Below, piece by piece: positions 1 to 8,615 of a DNA stretch of 64,000 nucleotides. The translations under genes and the position numbers were made by a program. Numbering within the stretch: the first letter of the stretch is position 1; each line of letters opens with the position of its first letter. The notes below the pieces were generated by a model. That model was given only the letters and a program-made list of their open reading frames with translations, did no database searches and was not told where the DNA came from. The stretch comes from JBPYCR01 sp051846935. GTDB lineage: Bacteria; Bacillota; Bacilli; Bacillales; Amphibacillaceae. Location of the stretch: NCBI RefSeq assembly GCF_051846935.1, contig NZ_JBPYCS010000012.1:1-64000 (forward strand). Reading direction: 5' to 3'.

Positions 1-95
1 AAGATCCCTCAGAGACGATGAGGTTGATAGGTCCGAGGTGGAAGCGTGGTGACACGTGAAGCTGACGGATACTAATAGATCGAGGACTTAACTAA
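1..95 (+). rRNA. 23S ribosomal RNA, 3' end (partial)
   Basis: The first ~95 bases match the conserved 3' end of bacterial 23S rRNA as I know it from Bacillus, including the GAGGTTGATAGGTCCGAGG and CGAGGACTTAAC segments. The gene begins before the window. The exact mature 3' end is uncertain by a few bases. It lies about 140 nt before a 5S gene, as expected for the end of an rrn operon, and in B. subtilis an rrn operon also sits directly upstream of ctsR. Confidence 0.95.
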
Positions 96-165
96 CTATT
101 TTTGGCTGATGATGCCCATTGATGAAACAATTCTTATTTAGTTTTCAAGGTATGAATAAAAACCC

Positions 166-193
166 TTGACTTTTTCTCAGAAACACTTATAAT
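166..193 (+). promoter_or_regulatory. sigma-A-like promoter in the 23S-5S spacer
   Basis: TTGACT (166-171) and a perfect TATAAT (188-193) are separated by 16 bp, placing a transcription start about 35 nt before the 5S gene. This is inferred from sequence only. An internal promoter here would let 5S be transcribed apart from the large rRNAs. Confidence 0.5.
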
Positions 194-237
194 AGAAAAT
201 GTCGCTAAAAAAGTACGCGATTAACAAATGAACAACG

Positions 238-354
238 GTCTGGTAGTTATAGCGGAGAGGTCACACCTGTTCCCATACCGAACACAGCAGTTAAGCTCTC
301 CAGCGCCGATGGTAGTTGAGGCTTTGCCTCTGCAAGAGTAGGACGCCGCCAGGC
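238..354 (+). rRNA. 5S ribosomal RNA
   Basis: 117 nt with the conserved 5S core (GGTCACACCTGTTCCCAT, CCGAACACAG, GAGAGTAGGACGCCGCC-like 3' part). The first and last ~7 bases pair to form helix I (GTCTGGT with GCCAGGC), which was used to set both ends. It is the last gene of the rrn operon; no tRNA cluster follows before the terminator. Confidence 0.95.
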
Positions 355-366
355 GATATGAATTTC

Positions 367-410
367 AAAAAGAGTGTAACTTATCATTATTGGTAAGTTA
401 CACTCTTTTT
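367..410 (+). terminator. rrn operon intrinsic terminator
   Basis: A very strong hairpin: AAAAGAGTGTAACTTA pairs with TAAGTTACACTCTTTT across a ~10-nt loop and runs into a T-tract. It lies 12 nt after 5S and closes the rRNA operon. Confidence 0.93.
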
Positions 411-809
411 CGTATGTACGGAATAATCCCGGCCTTATATTGAATATCGGACTCTCCCTTATTGTGCTGCGGGTTGAAGCTAACATAATAATAAGACGAA
501 AAAATACACCCATATTCTCTTTTTTGGTACCTTTAAATTGTAACATTTATAGGAGCGGCTCATTTTTAAGTTGCCATATACAGGTAAAATTATATGATTG
601 GTTTGATGTAGTTGAACGTAAATACCTTAAGATTACGACATAGTTAATCGGGCCTTATACTATGTTAAAAAACCTTTTATTTTTTTGGTTTGGCTTTTAA
701 GCTTGTTTTTATTTGCATAAATACAAGAGATCTCTATATAGCGAAAAACAGTAATTAGAGGTTTTGAATTCTCTTCAATTGTCTATTATATAGAGAGAGG
801 GAAAAATTA
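411..809. other. AT-rich intergenic region, no gene seen
   Basis: About 400 bp between the rRNA terminator and the ctsR promoter. The only open frames are short, lack a ribosome binding site and resemble no family I know. I see no tRNA or structured RNA. Confidence 0.6.
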
Positions 810-838
810 TTGGCAAGCGAAGCAAATTGACGTATAAT
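810..838 (+). promoter_or_regulatory. sigma-A promoter of the ctsR operon
   Basis: TTGGCA (810-815), 17-bp spacer, TATAAT (833-838). It drives ctsR-mcsA-mcsB-clpC. The CtsR operator begins 8 bp after the -10 box, so bound CtsR would block the start site. Confidence 0.85.
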
Positions 839-846
839 ATGAATAT

Positions 847-868
847 AGTCAAATATAGTCAAAGTCAA
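847..868 (+). promoter_or_regulatory. CtsR operator (heptad direct repeat)
   Basis: Two direct heptads AGTCAAA (847-853 and 857-863) are separated by TAT, matching the CtsR box consensus (A/G)GTCAAA-NAN-(A/G)GTCAAA. A third overlapping partial heptad, GTCAA, follows at 864-868. The site supports autoregulation of the clpC operon by CtsR with release on heat stress, as known in B. subtilis. Confidence 0.9.
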
Positions 869-911
869 CAATAAGTGGATAACTCCGTATATTGATAGAG
901 GGGGAGGGTTC

Positions 912-1379
912 ATGAGTAATATTTCGGATATTATTGAGGCTTATTTAAAAAAAATACTCCACGCAAAAGGAAAAAATATGATTGAAATTAAGCGCAGTGA
1001 AATTGCAGATCAATTTCAATGTGTCCCTTCACAAATTAATTATGTAATTAATACACGGTTTACAGTGGAAAAGGGATATATCATCGAAAGTAAACGTGGT
1101 GGTGGTGGATACATTCGAATTTTTCGAATTGAACACCAAAAAGCTTCTGATTTAATCGATGACATCATAAGCATGATTCATCCAGCTGTTTCTCAACAGG
1201 CCGCAGCGGATATATTAGAAAGATTACTGGAGAAAGATGTAATTACATTACGAGAAAAACGGATGATTTTAAGTGCTGTTGATCGAGACGTGATTTCTGT
1301 TCCTTTACCAATTCGGGATGAAGTACGTTCCCGAATTTTAACAGCGATGCTGACAACGTTAAAATACTTAAATAAGTAA
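912..1379 (+). CDS. ctsR: transcriptional repressor CtsR
   Basis: 155 aa, close to the ~153 aa usual for CtsR, the class III heat-shock repressor of Firmicutes. The N-terminal half (about 1-70) is a winged helix-turn-helix carrying the conserved glycine-rich wing, RGGGGYIRI. The C-terminal half is the dimer domain recognised by McsB. GAGGGGGAGGG lies 5-12 nt before the ATG. It is first in an operon with mcsA, mcsB and clpC, and its own operator lies upstream, so autorepression is expected. CtsR dissociates on heating and is degraded by ClpCP in B. subtilis. Confidence 0.97.
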   Translation: MSNISDIIEAYLKKILHAKGKNMIEIKRSEIADQFQCVPSQINYVINTRFTVEKGYIIESKRGGGGYIRIFRIEHQKASDLIDDIISMIHPAVSQQAAADILERLLEKDVITLREKRMILSAVDRDVISVPLPIRDEVRSRILTAMLTTLKYLNK

Positions 1380-1391
1380 GGAGGATGTATC

Positions 1392-1946
1392 GTGGAATGC
1401 CAAGAATGTCATAAACGGCCAGCTTCTCTGCATTTTACACAAGTTATTAATGGGAGTAAGACGGAAGTGCATGTATGTGAAGTTTGTGCTAAGAAAAAAG
1501 GCTATATGACATATCCAGAAGAAGGGTATTCATTGCACCATTTACTGTCAGGTTTGTTTAATTTTGAAAGTCCATCACTCGATAGTCATCCTCACGCACC
1601 TTTTCAACAAACTCAGGAATTACAATGTCCAAAATGCAACCTTACTTTAAGCGAATTTCAGCGTGCAGGAAAGTTTGGCTGTGCAACTTGTTATGATGCA
1701 TTTTCTGAAAAACTTGATCCAATTTTTCGTCGCGTTCACAGCGGAAATACGAAGCACTATGGGAAGATACCACGACGAAAAGGCGGAAGTTTACATACTA
1801 AAAAACAATTGGAAGCGTATCGGAAGAAATTGCAGCAATTAATTGAGAAAGAAGCATTTGAAGAAGCTGCCACGGTCCGAGATAAAATTAAACAGCTTGA
1901 GCAAAAAAGTAATGATGATCGTAAGGAAGCGGGTGATGACTTATGA
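1392..1946 (+). CDS. mcsA: McsA, activator of the McsB arginine kinase
   Basis: 184 aa. The N-terminal part has four CxxC zinc motifs (CQEC, CEVC, CPKC, CATC). The C-terminal ~40 residues (EAYRKKLQQLIEKEAFEEAA) form a UVR-type helical hairpin used to contact partner proteins. The start is GTG with AAGGAGG 7 nt upstream. In B. subtilis McsA stimulates McsB and modulates CtsR and ClpC. The stop overlaps the mcsB start by 4 nt (ATGA), suggesting translational coupling. Confidence 0.95.
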   Translation: MECQECHKRPASLHFTQVINGSKTEVHVCEVCAKKKGYMTYPEEGYSLHHLLSGLFNFESPSLDSHPHAPFQQTQELQCPKCNLTLSEFQRAGKFGCATCYDAFSEKLDPIFRRVHSGNTKHYGKIPRRKGGSLHTKKQLEAYRKKLQQLIEKEAFEEAATVRDKIKQLEQKSNDDRKEAGDDL

Positions 1947-3007
1947 GCTTGCAAGAGTTTATGAACGAAGCGGTTAGCCCTTGGATGCGTGTAGAAGCTC
2001 CTAATAGTGATATTGTGCTGAGTAGCCGAATACGTCTTGCCCGAAACTTGGAAAAAACGGCTTTTCCTACGGTAGCAACCGAAGACGACTTAAAACGAAT
2101 TCAACAGTTTTTTAAGCGTACGTATGCTCATAAGTCTTTTCAAAACTATACAGATCTAGAGTTCGTTTCTATTAGTGACTTAACGCAAATTGAAAAACGA
2201 GTCCTTGTAGAGAAGCACTTGATTAGTCCGTATCTCGCGAAGCAAGCAACGGCCGCGGGGACAATCATTTCAGAGAATGAACAAGTTTCGGTTATGATAA
2301 ATGAGGAAGACCATATACGTATTCAGCTTTATTATCCAGGATTTCAGTTAAAAAAGGCATTAGAGGAAGCTTTTTTGTTCGATGACTGGCTAGAACAGCA
2401 AGTGGATTATGCATACGATGAGACGAAGGGTTATTTAACGAGCTGCCCGACAAATGTTGGCACAGGCATGCGTGCTTCGGTAATGATTCATTTGCCAGCT
2501 CTAGTGTTTACGAAGCAAATTAACCGAATGCTACCAGCAATTAATCAATTAGGGTTTGTGGTCCGAGGCATATACGGAGAGGGCAGTGAAGCGCTTGGTA
2601 ACATTTTTCAAATATCCAATCAAATTACATTAGGTAAATCGGAGCAAGACATTGTAGAAGATTTACAAAGTGTTGTTGGTCAATTAATTGAACATGAGCG
2701 AACAGCACGAAGCCACTTAATGGAGCAATCATCGATTGGATTGGAAAATCGTATATTTCGTTCTTATGGTGTATTGGAATATAGCCGAATTATTGAATCT
2801 AAAGAAGCTGCAACATGTATTTCTGATGTCCGACTAGGGATTGATCTAGGTATCATTAATCATATATCGAAAAGTATTCTAAATGAATTAATGGTATTAA
2901 CGCAGCCGGGGTTTTTACAGCAATATGCAAAGAAAGTTTTGAAAACGAATGAACGCGATGTATTACGTGCCTCGTTGATACGAGATCGTTTACAATTGGA
3001 AAAATAG
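1943..3007 (+). CDS. mcsB: protein arginine kinase McsB
   Basis: 354 aa, full length for McsB. It is a guanidino (phosphagen) kinase-fold enzyme that phosphorylates arginine on unfolded proteins and on CtsR, tagging them for ClpC-ClpP. SSRIRLARNL near residue 26-35 is the phosphagen-kinase N-loop signature, and GEGSEALGNIFQISNQ is a conserved McsB segment. It overlaps mcsA by 4 nt and lies 15 nt before clpC. The activity assignment rests on family knowledge. Confidence 0.96.
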   Translation: MSLQEFMNEAVSPWMRVEAPNSDIVLSSRIRLARNLEKTAFPTVATEDDLKRIQQFFKRTYAHKSFQNYTDLEFVSISDLTQIEKRVLVEKHLISPYLAKQATAAGTIISENEQVSVMINEEDHIRIQLYYPGFQLKKALEEAFLFDDWLEQQVDYAYDETKGYLTSCPTNVGTGMRASVMIHLPALVFTKQINRMLPAINQLGFVVRGIYGEGSEALGNIFQISNQITLGKSEQDIVEDLQSVVGQLIEHERTARSHLMEQSSIGLENRIFRSYGVLEYSRIIESKEAATCISDVRLGIDLGIINHISKSILNELMVLTQPGFLQQYAKKVLKTNERDVLRASLIRDRLQLEK

Positions 3008-3022
3008 AAGGAGGAACGTTAT

Positions 3023-5449
3023 ATGATGTTTGGACGATTTACGGAAAGAGCACAAAAAGTATTAGCGCTAGCCCAAGAGGAAGCTGTTCGGTTAGGACAT
3101 AATAATATTGGTACGGAGCATATATTGCTTGGGCTTATTCGTGAAGGCGATGGAATAGCAGCAAAAGCATTACAGTCTCTCGGACTGGAAATAAAAAAAA
3201 TACAAGAAGAAGTTGAGCAGCTAATCGGCAAAGGGAAACAGCCAATGCAAACAATACATTACACTCCGCGAGCAAAAAAGGTTGTTGAATTATCACAAGA
3301 TGAAGCTAGAAAATTGGGTCATTCATACGTAGGCACGGAACATATTTTACTCGGGCTAATCCGTGAAGGAGAAGGAGTAGCAGCACGTGTATTAAATAAC
3401 CTTGATGTTAGTTTAAATAAAGCAAGACAGCAAGTGCTTCAATTACTTGGAACGAATGAATCACAAGCGAATCGCCAAGGAAGAGGGCAAGCATCGAGTG
3501 CAAACACGCCGACATTAGATTCCCTAGCGAGAGACTTAACAGCGAATGTGAAGGAAGGAAATGTTGATCCGGTAATTGGACGGGATAAAGAAATCGAACG
3601 AATTATTCAAGTGCTTAGTCGACGTACAAAAAATAACCCAGTATTAATAGGAGAGCCTGGCGTAGGTAAAACAGCAGTTGCTGAAGGTTTGGCACATCAA
3701 ATAATAAACAATGAAGTGCCTGAAATTCTACGTGACAAACGAGTTATGACGCTCGATATGGGAACGGTAGTGGCAGGAACAAAATACCGAGGTGAATTTG
3801 AAGATCGTCTAAAAAAAGTAATGGATGAAATTCGTCAAGCAGGGAATATTATACTGTTTATAGATGAGCTGCACACACTTATCGGTGCTGGAGGAGCAGA
3901 AGGAGCGATTGATGCTTCCAACATATTAAAGCCGTCGCTTTCACGTGGCGAATTACAGTGTATTGGTGCAACAACGTTAGATGAGTACCGGAAGTATATC
4001 GAAAAAGATGCCGCTCTTGAACGAAGATTTCAGCCAATTCAAGTAGATGAGCCTACTTTGGATGAAACAATTCAAATATTGCAGGGACTGAGAGATCGCT
4101 ATGAAGCACACCATCGAGTGACAATTACCGATGATGCGATTGAAGCAGCTGTCCAGCTATCTAATCGATATATTACGGAACGATTTTTGCCAGATAAAGC
4201 GATTGATTTAATTGATGAGGCTGGCTCAAAAGTACGCTTACGCTCTTATACAATTCCACCTAATTTGAAAAAGCTCGAGGAAAAGCTGGAGGAAATTCGA
4301 AAAGAAAAGGATTCTGCTGTTCAAAGTCAGGAATTTGAAAAAGCAGCCTCTTTAAGAGATACAGAGCAACGGCTCCGAGAAGAATTAGAAGATACGAAAA
4401 ATAAATGGAGAGAAAAACAAGGGCAAGAAGACACCGAGGTTACAGTGGAGGATATAGCAAGCGTCGTTTCTGTTTGGACGGGAGTTCCTGTATCTAAATT
4501 AACGAAAGACGAAAGTGATCGTCTGTTAAATATGGAGGAACTATTGCATAATCGCGTAATTGGCCAAACGGAAGCAGTACATGCTATTTCAAAGGCAATC
4601 CGACGTGCTCGTGCAGGACTTAAGGATCCGAAGCGACCAATCGGTTCATTTATTTTCTTAGGCCCGACAGGTGTCGGGAAAACCGAATTAGCTCGTGCAT
4701 TAGCTGAAGCAATGTTTGCTGATGAAGATGCAATGATTCGTATTGATATGTCGGAATACATGGAAAAACATGCAACTTCGCGATTAGTCGGCTCGCCTCC
4801 TGGATATGTTGGTTATGAAGAGGGGGGTCAACTAACGGAAAAAGTCAGACGCAAACCATACTCGGTTGTTCTATTAGATGAAATTGAGAAGGCACATCCT
4901 GAAGTATTTAATATTTTGCTACAAGTACTTGAGGACGGTCGATTAACGGATTCGACTGGGCGAGTAGTTGATTTCCGCAATACCGTGCTTATAATGACAT
5001 CGAATGTCGGCGCGAGTGAATTAAAGCGTAATCGATATGTGGGCTTTAACTTGCAAGAAGAAGGCCAAGAGCATGCAGATATGAAATCAAAAGTGACAGA
5101 AGAAATGAAAAAAACATTTCGACCTGAGTTTTTAAATCGAATTGATGAAACAATTGTTTTCCATTCCTTGGAGAAAAAGCATATGAAAGATATTGCTGCT
5201 TTAATGTTGAAGCAATTACAAACACGCTTAAAGGAACAAGAGATTGAATTTACTTTAACGGATCGGGCGATTGAAAAAATCGTTGAAGACGGATATGACC
5301 CTGATTACGGTGCTCGTCCTTTAAGAAGATCGCTCCAAAAAAATGTAGAAGATTTATTATCCGAAGAGCTATTAAAAGGGACAATTAAAAAAGGTGAAAA
5401 AGTGAAAATTGGTCTAAATAATAAGGGAGAACACATTGTTCTAGCTTGA
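3023..5449 (+). CDS. clpC: ATP-dependent Clp protease ATPase subunit ClpC
   Basis: 808 aa (B. subtilis ClpC is ~810). Order: two Clp_N repeats (about 1-145, each with GTEHILLGLIREG), AAA+ module 1 with Walker A GEPGVGKT at ~210, a UVR-type middle domain at ~420-455, and AAA+ module 2 with GPTGVGKT at ~547. The C-terminal D2-small domain contains GARPLRR. This is the HSP100 unfoldase that feeds ClpP and is activated by adaptors. GGAGGAACGTTAT precedes a double ATG; the first is used as in B. subtilis. It is the last gene of the CtsR operon. Confidence 0.98.
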   Translation: MMFGRFTERAQKVLALAQEEAVRLGHNNIGTEHILLGLIREGDGIAAKALQSLGLEIKKIQEEVEQLIGKGKQPMQTIHYTPRAKKVVELSQDEARKLGHSYVGTEHILLGLIREGEGVAARVLNNLDVSLNKARQQVLQLLGTNESQANRQGRGQASSANTPTLDSLARDLTANVKEGNVDPVIGRDKEIERIIQVLSRRTKNNPVLIGEPGVGKTAVAEGLAHQIINNEVPEILRDKRVMTLDMGTVVAGTKYRGEFEDRLKKVMDEIRQAGNIILFIDELHTLIGAGGAEGAIDASNILKPSLSRGELQCIGATTLDEYRKYIEKDAALERRFQPIQVDEPTLDETIQILQGLRDRYEAHHRVTITDDAIEAAVQLSNRYITERFLPDKAIDLIDEAGSKVRLRSYTIPPNLKKLEEKLEEIRKEKDSAVQSQEFEKAASLRDTEQRLREELEDTKNKWREKQGQEDTEVTVEDIASVVSVWTGVPVSKLTKDESDRLLNMEELLHNRVIGQTEAVHAISKAIRRARAGLKDPKRPIGSFIFLGPTGVGKTELARALAEAMFADEDAMIRIDMSEYMEKHATSRLVGSPPGYVGYEEGGQLTEKVRRKPYSVVLLDEIEKAHPEVFNILLQVLEDGRLTDSTGRVVDFRNTVLIMTSNVGASELKRNRYVGFNLQEEGQEHADMKSKVTEEMKKTFRPEFLNRIDETIVFHSLEKKHMKDIAALMLKQLQTRLKEQEIEFTLTDRAIEKIVEDGYDPDYGARPLRRSLQKNVEDLLSEELLKGTIKKGEKVKIGLNNKGEHIVLA

Positions 5450-5472
5450 TTTATTCTTTATTTAGAAACGAG

Positions 5473-5513
5473 AAGTCGGATGAAACGTGTAGCTTGTTTT
5501 ATCCGACTTTTTG
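5473..5513 (+). terminator. intrinsic terminator after clpC
   Basis: AAGTCGGATGAAAC (5473-5486) pairs with GTTTTATCCGACTT (5496-5509) and is followed by T residues. It separates the clpC operon from radA, which in B. subtilis belongs to the same transcription unit. Confidence 0.88.
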
Positions 5514-5749
5514 CTGTAATTCCTGTAATAGGCAGTACAAATCGGCTACATATCAATTCTGTTTACCAAAGTCTTTTTCAAATTTAAAATGTGGCAAATT
5601 GGTGGAATGAATGGGTGGAATTGATAGGAAGTTGTAACCTCCTTAAGGCATAAATGGTTTATAATAAGAATAGATTGATAAAGTCTGCATCTCAGCATTT
5701 CAACTTCTGTCGTCGCGTACTGGATCAATAGAAGAAAGGTCGGATTGCA

Positions 5750-7123
5750 TTGTCTAAACGAAAAACAAAATTTGTTTGTCAGGAATGTGGGTATGAATCT
5801 CCTAAATGGATGGGGAAATGCCCGAGCTGCATGAACTGGAATACATTAGTAGAAGAAATTATATCCAGGGACGCTGCGAAACGAAATTCGGCGAATTGGA
5901 ATGTTCAAGCTGGTAAGACACCAGAGAAGCTTACTGCGATTACGTCAGAAAAAGAGCCGAGAGTAACGACATCGATGAAAGAGTTTAATCGTGTGCTTGG
6001 TGGAGGGATTGTACCAGGGTCACTCGTCTTAATCGGGGGGGATCCAGGAATTGGTAAATCTACGCTGCTATTACAAATATCCGCCCAGTTAGCGGATAAG
6101 GAATTAACCGTTCTTTATATATCAGGTGAAGAATCGACCCAACAGACGAAGCTTCGAGCAGACCGGCTCGCTATACGTTCCGAGCATTTATTTGTTTTAT
6201 CGGAAACAAATATGTTAGATATAAGTCAGCAAATTGAACAATTGAAACCGAATTTTGTCGTAATTGATTCCATTCAAACTGTTTTTCGAGAGGAAATAAC
6301 GAGCGCACCCGGGAGTGTTTCCCAAGTAAGGGAGTGTACGATGGAGTTAATGAAAGTAGCCAAAACGTATAGTATTCCTATCTTTATCGTTGGCCATGTT
6401 ACGAAGGAAGGTGCAATTGCCGGACCAAGAATGTTGGAGCATATGGTTGACGCGGTTCTTTATTTTGAAGGTGAGCGCCATCATACGTACCGCATTTTAC
6501 GAGGGGTGAAAAATCGATTTGGCAGTACGAATGAGATGGGGATATTCGAAATGAAAGAAGAAGGCTTGCGAGAAGTAATGAACCCTTCAGAAATCTTTTT
6601 GGAGGAGCGATCACAAGGAGCGGCAGGCTCTACCGTTGTCGCCTCAATGGAGGGTACAAGACCAGTATTAGTAGAAATACAAGCATTAATAGCCCCATCC
6701 AGCTTTGGAAACCCTCGAAGAATGGCAACCGGAATTGATACGAACCGGGTACCGTTATTAATGGCAGTATTAGAAAAGCGAGTTGGGCTAATGCTGCAAA
6801 ACCAAGATGCATATATTAAGGTTGCCGGAGGTGTAAAGCTTGATGAGCCAGCAATCGACTTGGCGATCGCTGTTAGTATTGCTTCCAGTTTTCGGGATCA
6901 ACCAACGAAACCAGAAGACATTTTTATTGGAGAGGTTGGTTTGACTGGAGAGATTAGGCGTGTCTCGCGTATTGAGCAACGTGTAAAAGAAGCGGCAAAG
7001 CTCGGCTTTAAGCGAGTGATTTGCTCGGCGAACAACTTAGACGGGTGGACTATTCCACAAAATATACAAGTTATTGGCGTAGAGACAGTCCAAGAAGCCT
7101 TGCATTTATCAGTAGAAAAATAA
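5750..7123 (+). CDS. radA: DNA repair protein RadA (Sms)
   Basis: 457 aa (B. subtilis ~458). It has an N-terminal C4 zinc finger (CQEC...CPSC, residues ~10-30), a RecA-like ATPase core with Walker A GGDPGIGKST near residue 98, the RadA-specific KNRFG motif at ~255, and a C-terminal Lon-like domain. RadA drives branch migration of recombination intermediates. The start is TTG with AAAGG upstream, giving the canonical N-terminus SKRKTKFVCQECGYESPKW. A TATAAT lies at 5660-5665 but I find no good -35 for it. In most Bacillus genomes disA follows; here it does not. Confidence 0.97.
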   Translation: MSKRKTKFVCQECGYESPKWMGKCPSCMNWNTLVEEIISRDAAKRNSANWNVQAGKTPEKLTAITSEKEPRVTTSMKEFNRVLGGGIVPGSLVLIGGDPGIGKSTLLLQISAQLADKELTVLYISGEESTQQTKLRADRLAIRSEHLFVLSETNMLDISQQIEQLKPNFVVIDSIQTVFREEITSAPGSVSQVRECTMELMKVAKTYSIPIFIVGHVTKEGAIAGPRMLEHMVDAVLYFEGERHHTYRILRGVKNRFGSTNEMGIFEMKEEGLREVMNPSEIFLEERSQGAAGSTVVASMEGTRPVLVEIQALIAPSSFGNPRRMATGIDTNRVPLLMAVLEKRVGLMLQNQDAYIKVAGGVKLDEPAIDLAIAVSIASSFRDQPTKPEDIFIGEVGLTGEIRRVSRIEQRVKEAAKLGFKRVICSANNLDGWTIPQNIQVIGVETVQEALHLSVEK

Positions 7124-7155
7124 GGTGAGGTTGGGAAAAAAGGCCTAAAGACAAT

Positions 7156-7184
7156 TTGACAACACTATAATAGTATGCTAGAAT
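7156..7184 (+). promoter_or_regulatory. sigma-A promoter upstream of yacL (distal)
   Basis: TTGACA (7156-7161), 17-bp spacer, TAGAAT (7179-7184). It is a near-consensus promoter just after radA, giving yacL its own transcript with a long leader. Confidence 0.75.
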
Positions 7185-7199
7185 TTTATGTTTGCTCAA

Positions 7200-7228
7200 T
7201 TGACTGTTTTTGTTTGCTGTGCTATGAT
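7200..7228 (+). promoter_or_regulatory. sigma-A promoter upstream of yacL (proximal)
   Basis: TTGACT (7200-7205), 17-bp spacer, TATGAT (7223-7228), 44 bp after the first promoter. The following ~220 nt leader up to 7449 is AT-rich and I see no recognised riboswitch in it. Confidence 0.65.
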
Positions 7229-7449
7229 TTATTTGAAATCATTTTCTTTTAAATTGGTATTACTATATACGCTTATGCTTATTCAACTTTTTAAATGGGT
7301 CGCTCGTGTTATGAGTGACTACTCACTTGCAGCATCGCTCATCTATGTGGAGCAATCGGTTTGGTGATTTAATTTTTAAATAGTAGTTATACATTATTTA
7401 GATTATATTTTTTTTATTAGGTAATAATAAAGGCAAGGAGGTGTCAGCG

Positions 7450-8559
7450 TTGCTGAAAAAAATAGTGCATTTATTCTTTGTTATAACGGGAGGTACCATA
7501 GGGTATTTATACGTACCAGACATTGTAAAACTATTGAATTTTACGGAGGCAAACTGGGTAGCATCCCCATACTTAGGATCGGTTTTAGGGGCTATTATAT
7601 TGTTTCTTATTTCTTATTTGTTAGCTGACTATATTGTTGGATTTTTAAAATGGGTTGAAGAAGGGCTCATTAGAGTTCCAGTGGGTGATTTGTTTTTTGG
7701 TAGTTTAGGTTTAATTTTAGGTTTAGTTATCGCTTACTTAATAAATATTCCGTTACAGGACGTAAGTATTCAAGTCGTTTCGCAAGTTATTCCGCTCTTT
7801 TTAACAATTATACTCGGTTATTTAGGTTTTCAAGTCGGCTTTCGACGTAGAGAAGAGTTTGTCAATTTATTAAATGTGAATCGACGAGAGAAGACTAAAA
7901 AACGCACGAATTCGAACGATGATTTAGAAACAGACGACTTTCCGGCCAAATCGAAAGCAAAAATATTAGATACGAGCGTAATAATCGATGGTCGAATTGC
8001 TGATATTTGTCAAACAAATTTTTTAGAGGGTCCGATTGTTATTCCTCAATTCGTGTTGGGAGAATTGCAGCATATCGCAGATTCGTCAGACGTACTTAAA
8101 CGAAATCGCGGCAGACGTGGCTTAGATATTTTAAATAGAATTCAAAAAGAGCTTGCTGTAGATGTTGAAATCTATGAAGGGGATTTTGAAGAAATTCATG
8201 AAGTAGATAGTAAATTGATTAAGCTGGCAAAGCAAATTGATGGTATTGTTGTGACGAATGATTTCAATCTAAATAAAGTATGTGACTTTCAAGGTGTACG
8301 CGTGTTAAATATTAATGATTTGGCGAATGCAGTGAAACCGGTCGTTCTTCCTGGAGAGGAACTGATGGTTCAGGTTATAAAAGATGGCAAAGAACAAAAG
8401 CAAGGTATTGCATATCTCGATGATGGTACAATGATTGTTGTTGAAGAAGGTCGAGAGTATATTGGTAAGAAAATAGAAGTGCTAATAACGAGTGTTTTAC
8501 AAACATCCGCAGGAAGAATGATATTTGCCAAACCAAAATTACTTGAAAAAGCATTATAA
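7450..8559 (+). CDS. yacL: PIN/TRAM domain membrane protein YacL
   Basis: 369 aa (B. subtilis YacL ~366). Four hydrophobic segments within about residues 1-130 anchor it in the membrane. They are followed by a PIN-like nuclease domain (~175-290, starting KILDTSVIIDGRIADIC, with acidic residues of the PIN active site) and a C-terminal TRAM domain (~300-360). Start TTG at 7450 is chosen because AGGAGG ends 9 nt before it; an upstream GTG at 7441 lies within that site. The cellular role is not firmly known; RNA cleavage or binding is inferred. It normally follows disA and precedes ispD. Confidence 0.93.
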   Translation: MLKKIVHLFFVITGGTIGYLYVPDIVKLLNFTEANWVASPYLGSVLGAIILFLISYLLADYIVGFLKWVEEGLIRVPVGDLFFGSLGLILGLVIAYLINIPLQDVSIQVVSQVIPLFLTIILGYLGFQVGFRRREEFVNLLNVNRREKTKKRTNSNDDLETDDFPAKSKAKILDTSVIIDGRIADICQTNFLEGPIVIPQFVLGELQHIADSSDVLKRNRGRRGLDILNRIQKELAVDVEIYEGDFEEIHEVDSKLIKLAKQIDGIVVTNDFNLNKVCDFQGVRVLNINDLANAVKPVVLPGEELMVQVIKDGKEQKQGIAYLDDGTMIVVEEGREYIGKKIEVLITSVLQTSAGRMIFAKPKLLEKAL

Positions 8560-8584
8560 AAAAGGTATAACTATAAGGGATATA

Positions 8585-8615
8585 AAAGTGATAACAAGCT
8601 ATGTTATCGCTTTTT
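8585..8615 (+). terminator. intrinsic terminator after yacL
   Basis: AAAGTGATAAC (8585-8595) pairs with GTTATCGCTTT (8603-8613, one G-U pair) and leads into a T-tract. It ends the yacL unit. Confidence 0.85.

Noticed and set aside
440..643. 67-codon frame between 5S and ctsR
   Set aside because: No ribosome binding site, no recognisable domain, AT-rich DNA.
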